Below are positions 61,040 to 64,000 of a DNA stretch of 64,000 nucleotides, piece after piece. Below the pieces are notes generated by a model. That model was given only the letters and a program-made list of their open reading frames with translations. It searched no databases and was not told the DNA's origin. The DNA lies in contig JAFQFD010000026.1 in assembly GCA_017415715.1 (NCBI GenBank), forward strand, positions 1 to 64,000, in the 5' to 3' direction. The number at the start of each line of letters is the position of its first letter. The stretch's first letter is position 1. The translations under genes and the position numbers were made by a program. The DNA comes from Bacteroidales bacterium. GTDB taxonomy: Bacteria; Bacteroidota; Bacteroidia; Bacteroidales; UBA932.

Positions 61040-62989
61040 CTAATTGTGATGCTTCATGTTGAGCTTGATTTTCTTCAGCTCTTCGAGCGGCCGCTCCGGC
61101 TGTTCCACATCTGCCGGAACCGGCATGCCTGAGAACTCTCCGAAATACTGGACGCAGGCGTCGCGCCACCAGCGGGCGTCGCTCTCCTGAATCTCGAGCT
61201 TGGCCCTTACGGCCTCCCATCGCTCCTTGTCGACATATGGCTTTGCTGCATCCCAGACAGCCTGATATTCGCGTACTTTCTTCACGCCTCTGTCATACCT
61301 GTGGCACATCTCATCCCAGAATGTCCTTCCTGATGACATCTTATGATTCCACGGTATATGGTGGAACCAGAGCAGAAGTTCTTCCGGACATGTTTCAAGA
61401 TTATTGTAGATTGAAGCAAGCGGTTCGTGATACTGGTCCACATTGCCGCTTCCGCTGCGAGTCCTGTCGAATCCTATGCCGTCAGGTCCGGCCTGATGGT
61501 AATATTTCGGGAGCCAGTCCAGGCGGGCCCCTTCAGGCTCATACCAAGGCTCCGGGCCATAGTGGTGCTCGCCGGCAAATATGTGGTGAAGTCCGAGTGG
61601 CATCATATAGTCTACTGCCGTTTCTCGGGAAGTCATCATCATGTCAAGCACAGGCTCTACGAATTCCGGTTCGGTAGAGAAGGTCTGCTGCAGCCATTCG
61701 CGGGCGATTTCTTCAGAAGAAAGCTCCGCATTCCATGCGAGGCGGCCGAAGGCGTACCATGAAGACTGGGCGAAATAGTGTCCGCACCAGTTCTTGTCGC
61801 GTCCTATGTTTGCGACTCCGGCAATGGCTGTGGTGTTGTATACTTCGGGATAAGCTTTTCCTGAAGTGATCCCGGCCACGGTCGAGTATTCATTGTCGCA
61901 GTATGTGTCGCTGTCCAGACATTCCTCCAACTGCGTTGAAAGGTATACAAGATGGTTGGAACCTCCCATATATTCCTGAGTGATCTGGAACTCGACCATC
62001 ATCGCAGTCTTTGTCATTCCGCCGAAAAGCGGGCTGAAAGGCTCGCGCGGCTGGAAGTCCACCGGACCGTTCTTGATCTGTATCAGCACATTGTCGCGAA
62101 ACTCTCCGTCAAGAGGCATGAACTCGTCGTATGCCTGGTTAGCCCTGTCCGGACTGTTCGGAGCGTATACGAATGCTCTCCACATTACAATTCCGGCATA
62201 TGGCTCCAGGGCGTCGGCAAGCATGTTTGCTCCGTCCGCGTGGGTGCGGCCGAAGTCCTGCGGACCGGGGAGTCCCTCAGAATTGGCTTTTACGAGGAAG
62301 CCTCCGAAATCCGGGATCAAACTGTAAATTTCTTCAGCCTTCGATTTCCACCACTGCTGAACCGCAGGATCCAGAGGATCCGAAGTCGGCAGACCGCCAA
62401 GGGCGGCCGGAGACGAGAAGTTGACCGACAGGTATACTCTGACTCCGTATGGACGCATCACGTCAGCAATCTCAGCCACTCTCTCGAGGTAGTCCCTGCG
62501 AAGCATTTCCGGAGTGGCGTTAACGTTGTTGAGTACGCTTCCATTGATACCTATGGATGCATTCAGCCTTGCATATTCCTTTATCAGTTCAACCGGAACA
62601 GGTTCACCCCAATGCCAGATGGACCATCCTGCATAACCTCTTTCGATGGTGTTGTTCAGGTTGTCCCAATGGTTCAGGATACGTCTTTCGAAGGACGGTT
62701 CCTCCTTGATGTCAAGCACGCCGTCTGCCTGACCTGTACGCTCCATCCTCTGGAGTGCGTATGTGCCATACAGGGCGCCGATCTCGGTCTTGGCAAGAAT
62801 CTTTCGTCCTTCCGGAGTGTCCTTGATGATGAATCCGTCATTGACCAGATCCAGTGTTTCGTCAACAACAACTTCAGCATTTACCTTCGGGCTTCCGTCA
62901 GGCAACCATGTGCCGTCATCATTGCTTTTGCTGCATCCTACAATGGCAACCGCAGCCGCGATTGCCATTGATATGAAAAACTTATTCAT
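61040..62989 (-). CDS. GH67 alpha-glucuronidase lipoprotein
   Basis: A 649-residue inverting alpha-glucuronidase that removes (4-O-methyl)glucuronic acid from the end of xylo-oligosaccharides. The lipobox (AAVAIVGC) puts it at a membrane. The N-terminal domain (about 25-100) is short; the TIM barrel begins RRILNHWDNLNNTIERGYAGWSIW, and candidate catalytic residues are Glu238 (KANSEGLPGP), Asp311 (NGPVDFQPREP) and Glu333 (VEFQITQEYMG). It is somewhat shorter than typical members of about 700 residues, mainly in the N-terminal domain. Its start overlaps the upstream GH43 gene by 8 bases, forming a glucuronoxylan pair. Confidence 0.92.
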   Translation of the reverse strand: MNKFFISMAIAAAVAIVGCSKSNDDGTWLPDGSPKVNAEVVVDETLDLVNDGFIIKDTPEGRKILAKTEIGALYGTYALQRMERTGQADGVLDIKEEPSFERRILNHWDNLNNTIERGYAGWSIWHWGEPVPVELIKEYARLNASIGINGSVLNNVNATPEMLRRDYLERVAEIADVMRPYGVRVYLSVNFSSPAALGGLPTSDPLDPAVQQWWKSKAEEIYSLIPDFGGFLVKANSEGLPGPQDFGRTHADGANMLADALEPYAGIVMWRAFVYAPNSPDRANQAYDEFMPLDGEFRDNVLIQIKNGPVDFQPREPFSPLFGGMTKTAMMVEFQITQEYMGGSNHLVYLSTQLEECLDSDTYCDNEYSTVAGITSGKAYPEVYNTTAIAGVANIGRDKNWCGHYFAQSSWYAFGRLAWNAELSSEEIAREWLQQTFSTEPEFVEPVLDMMMTSRETAVDYMMPLGLHHIFAGEHHYGPEPWYEPEGARLDWLPKYYHQAGPDGIGFDRTRSGSGNVDQYHEPLASIYNNLETCPEELLLWFHHIPWNHKMSSGRTFWDEMCHRYDRGVKKVREYQAVWDAAKPYVDKERWEAVRAKLEIQESDARWWRDACVQYFGEFSGMPVPADVEQPERPLEELKKIKLNMKHHN

Positions 62990-63959
62990 CGAGTCCTTCT
63001 ATTGTCTGGATTGTTCCATCCTCGTTGTACTTGAGTTCGCACACCTTGAGGCTGCGGAGCCATGTCTTTCCGCCTGAAGGGACGCTGTCGTGATGGAAAA
63101 GCCACCATTTGCCGCCGAACTCCACGATAGAGTGGTGTGTAGTCCATCCCACAACCGGAGTAAGGATCACTCCCTTGTATGTGAAAGGTCCGTACGGATT
63201 GTCGCCGATCGCATAGCAGAGGTAGTGGGTGTCACCTGTAGAGTATGTGAAATAATATTTTCCGTTGTATTTGTGCATCCATGATGCCTCGAAAAAGCGG
63301 TACGGGTTGTCTGCTGTCAGAGGCTTGCCCTCTTCGTCCACGATGACTACAGGCTTCGGCTCTTCTGCGAACTCGAGCATGTCGTCGCTGAGGCGTACCA
63401 CACGCGCAGGGATTGAAACCTCCTTGCCCTCAGGAAGATATGCGCTTTCGAGAGCCTTGTTGTCCTTGTATCTCTGCATCTGTCCTCCCCAGAGACCGCC
63501 GAAATACATATAATATTTTCCGTCTTCCTCGAGGATTGCAGGGTCGATGCTGTAGCTGCCCTTGATCGGGTCAGGCTGAGGAACGAAAGGACCTGCAGGC
63601 GAGTCGCTTATGGCAACGCCGAGACGGAAGATGTCGTTCTTGTCCTTGAGAGGGAAGTACATGTAGTACTTTCCGTCTTTCCTGGCTACATCGCAGTCCC
63701 AGAGCTGGCGTCCCGCCCATGGAATGTCTGCCACTTCCATGACCATTCCGTGGTCCACCACTTCCGATGTCATAGGGTCGTTTCCGTTGAGGCTGAACAC
63801 ATGGTAGTCCTTCATGTTGAAGTGGTCTCCGTTGTCGTTCTCTGCGATTCCGGACTCCCAGTCGTGTGAAGGGTAGATGTATAATTTACCGTCCCATACA
63901 TGAACGGAAGGGTCTGCCATATAGTCGGCTGGAACGAGATATCTCTTAGGTGTCTTCAT
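62982..63959 (-). CDS. GH43 beta-xylosidase, probably cytoplasmic
   Basis: A 325-residue GH43 propeller without signal peptide. The acidic triad is base Asp16 (YMADPSVHVW), modulator Asp139 (YSIDPAILEEDG) and acid Glu224 (RFFEASWMHKYNG). The sequence (CDVARKDGKYYMYFPLKDKN) is like subfamily 1 beta-xylosidases of Bacteroidota xylan loci. It is translationally coupled to the lipoprotein GH67, so xylo-oligosaccharides freed of glucuronic acid outside would be finished inside the cell after transport. Confidence 0.88.
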   Translation of the reverse strand: MKTPKRYLVPADYMADPSVHVWDGKLYIYPSHDWESGIAENDNGDHFNMKDYHVFSLNGNDPMTSEVVDHGMVMEVADIPWAGRQLWDCDVARKDGKYYMYFPLKDKNDIFRLGVAISDSPAGPFVPQPDPIKGSYSIDPAILEEDGKYYMYFGGLWGGQMQRYKDNKALESAYLPEGKEVSIPARVVRLSDDMLEFAEEPKPVVIVDEEGKPLTADNPYRFFEASWMHKYNGKYYFTYSTGDTHYLCYAIGDNPYGPFTYKGVILTPVVGWTTHHSIVEFGGKWWLFHHDSVPSGGKTWLRSLKVCELKYNEDGTIQTIEGLDE

Positions 63960-63967
63960 ATCGGTTG

Positions 63968-64000
63968 TTATTTAGTGTATTCGTTAAGGAATGGCTTAGG
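63968..64000 (-). CDS. possible C-terminal end of an upstream gene
   Basis: The minus strand reads PKPFLNEYTK and a TAA stop at the window edge, 8 bases before the GH43 start, in a spacing typical of an operon. In related xylan loci a GPH/MFS sugar transporter precedes GH43 and GH67, so this could be its last residues, but ten codons are too few to prove a gene. Confidence 0.35.
   Translation of the reverse strand, partial: PKPFLNEYTK

Noticed and set aside
61952..62971. A 339-codon open frame on the plus strand
   Set aside because: It is antisense to the GH67 gene and lacks a start context or domain.
1..64000. CRISPR arrays, insertion sequences, integrases or phage genes
   Set aside because: No regularly spaced repeats, transposase or integrase motifs were seen on either strand.

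Overview
The window looks like chromosome of a gut- or rumen-type member of the Bacteroidota (Bacteroidales); I would not name a genus from sequence alone. The evidence is two tandem SusC/SusD pairs inside a very long same-strand array of glycoside hydrolase genes, many lipoprotein signal peptides, a class I fumarase, A/T-rich gene leaders instead of Shine-Dalgarno sequences, and repeated -7 boxes of the Bacteroidota type TAnnTTTG. There is no transposase, integrase, phage gene or CRISPR array.

Layout. 1-0.9 kb: the end of an unknown gene and a small exported barrel-like protein. 0.9-2.8 kb: tandem palindromic repeats, then fumarase with its own terminator. 2.8-10 kb: GH2, a convergent pair of minus-strand genes (serine hydrolase then GH31), an (alpha/alpha)-type lipoprotein of unknown function and a minus-strand tRNA-Gln. 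10-48.6 kb: a giant polysaccharide utilization locus, all on the plus strand and mostly with overlapping or nearly touching genes: GH43, GH3, GH123-like, GH3, GH123-like, GH123-like, phosphodiester glycosidase (NAGPA), GH5, a codon-optimised lipoprotein, SusC, SusD, SusC, SusD, a GH28-like beta-helix protein, a membrane sensor/AraC regulator without a kinase, an unrecognised 774-residue exported protein, GH20, GH2 and GH127, closed by a 17-bp stem terminator. 48.6-58.7 kb: housekeeping and general genes (YqaA-like membrane protein, TadA-like deaminase, M28 peptidase, two esterase-like proteins, DUF5714, DnaK, RluA-type pseudouridine synthase, metallophosphoesterase, wHTH protein, S1/P1 nuclease) and tRNA-Gly. 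58.8-60.9 kb: an ECF sigma factor, a membrane protein with an HELTH motif and an M23 peptidase. 61-64 kb: a minus-strand GH43-GH67 pair for glucuronoxylan, with what may be the last codons of an upstream gene.

How it fits together. The PUL encodes surface capture and import (lipoprotein, SusD, SusC) with mostly exported exo-enzymes, plus a candidate dedicated regulator. Three GH123-like enzymes, a GH20 and a NAGPA-domain protein hint at a HexNAc-containing, perhaps phosphodiester-bearing glycan, while GH5, GH31, GH43, GH127 and GH28-like genes are common in plant-glycan loci; the substrate cannot be decided from sequence.

The most unusual items are (i) a nearly identical bipartite promoter-like motif in front of both the ECF sigma gene and the M23 gene, with an HELTH membrane protein, not a recognisable anti-sigma factor, co-transcribed with the sigma gene; (ii) the HTCS-like regulator that has lost its kinase and receiver domains; and (iii) a lipoprotein with highly-expressed-gene codon usage whose C-terminus looks like the phosphodiester glycosidase domain encoded two genes upstream, but without its DGGGS motif. 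No gene-free stretch exceeds about 210 bases.
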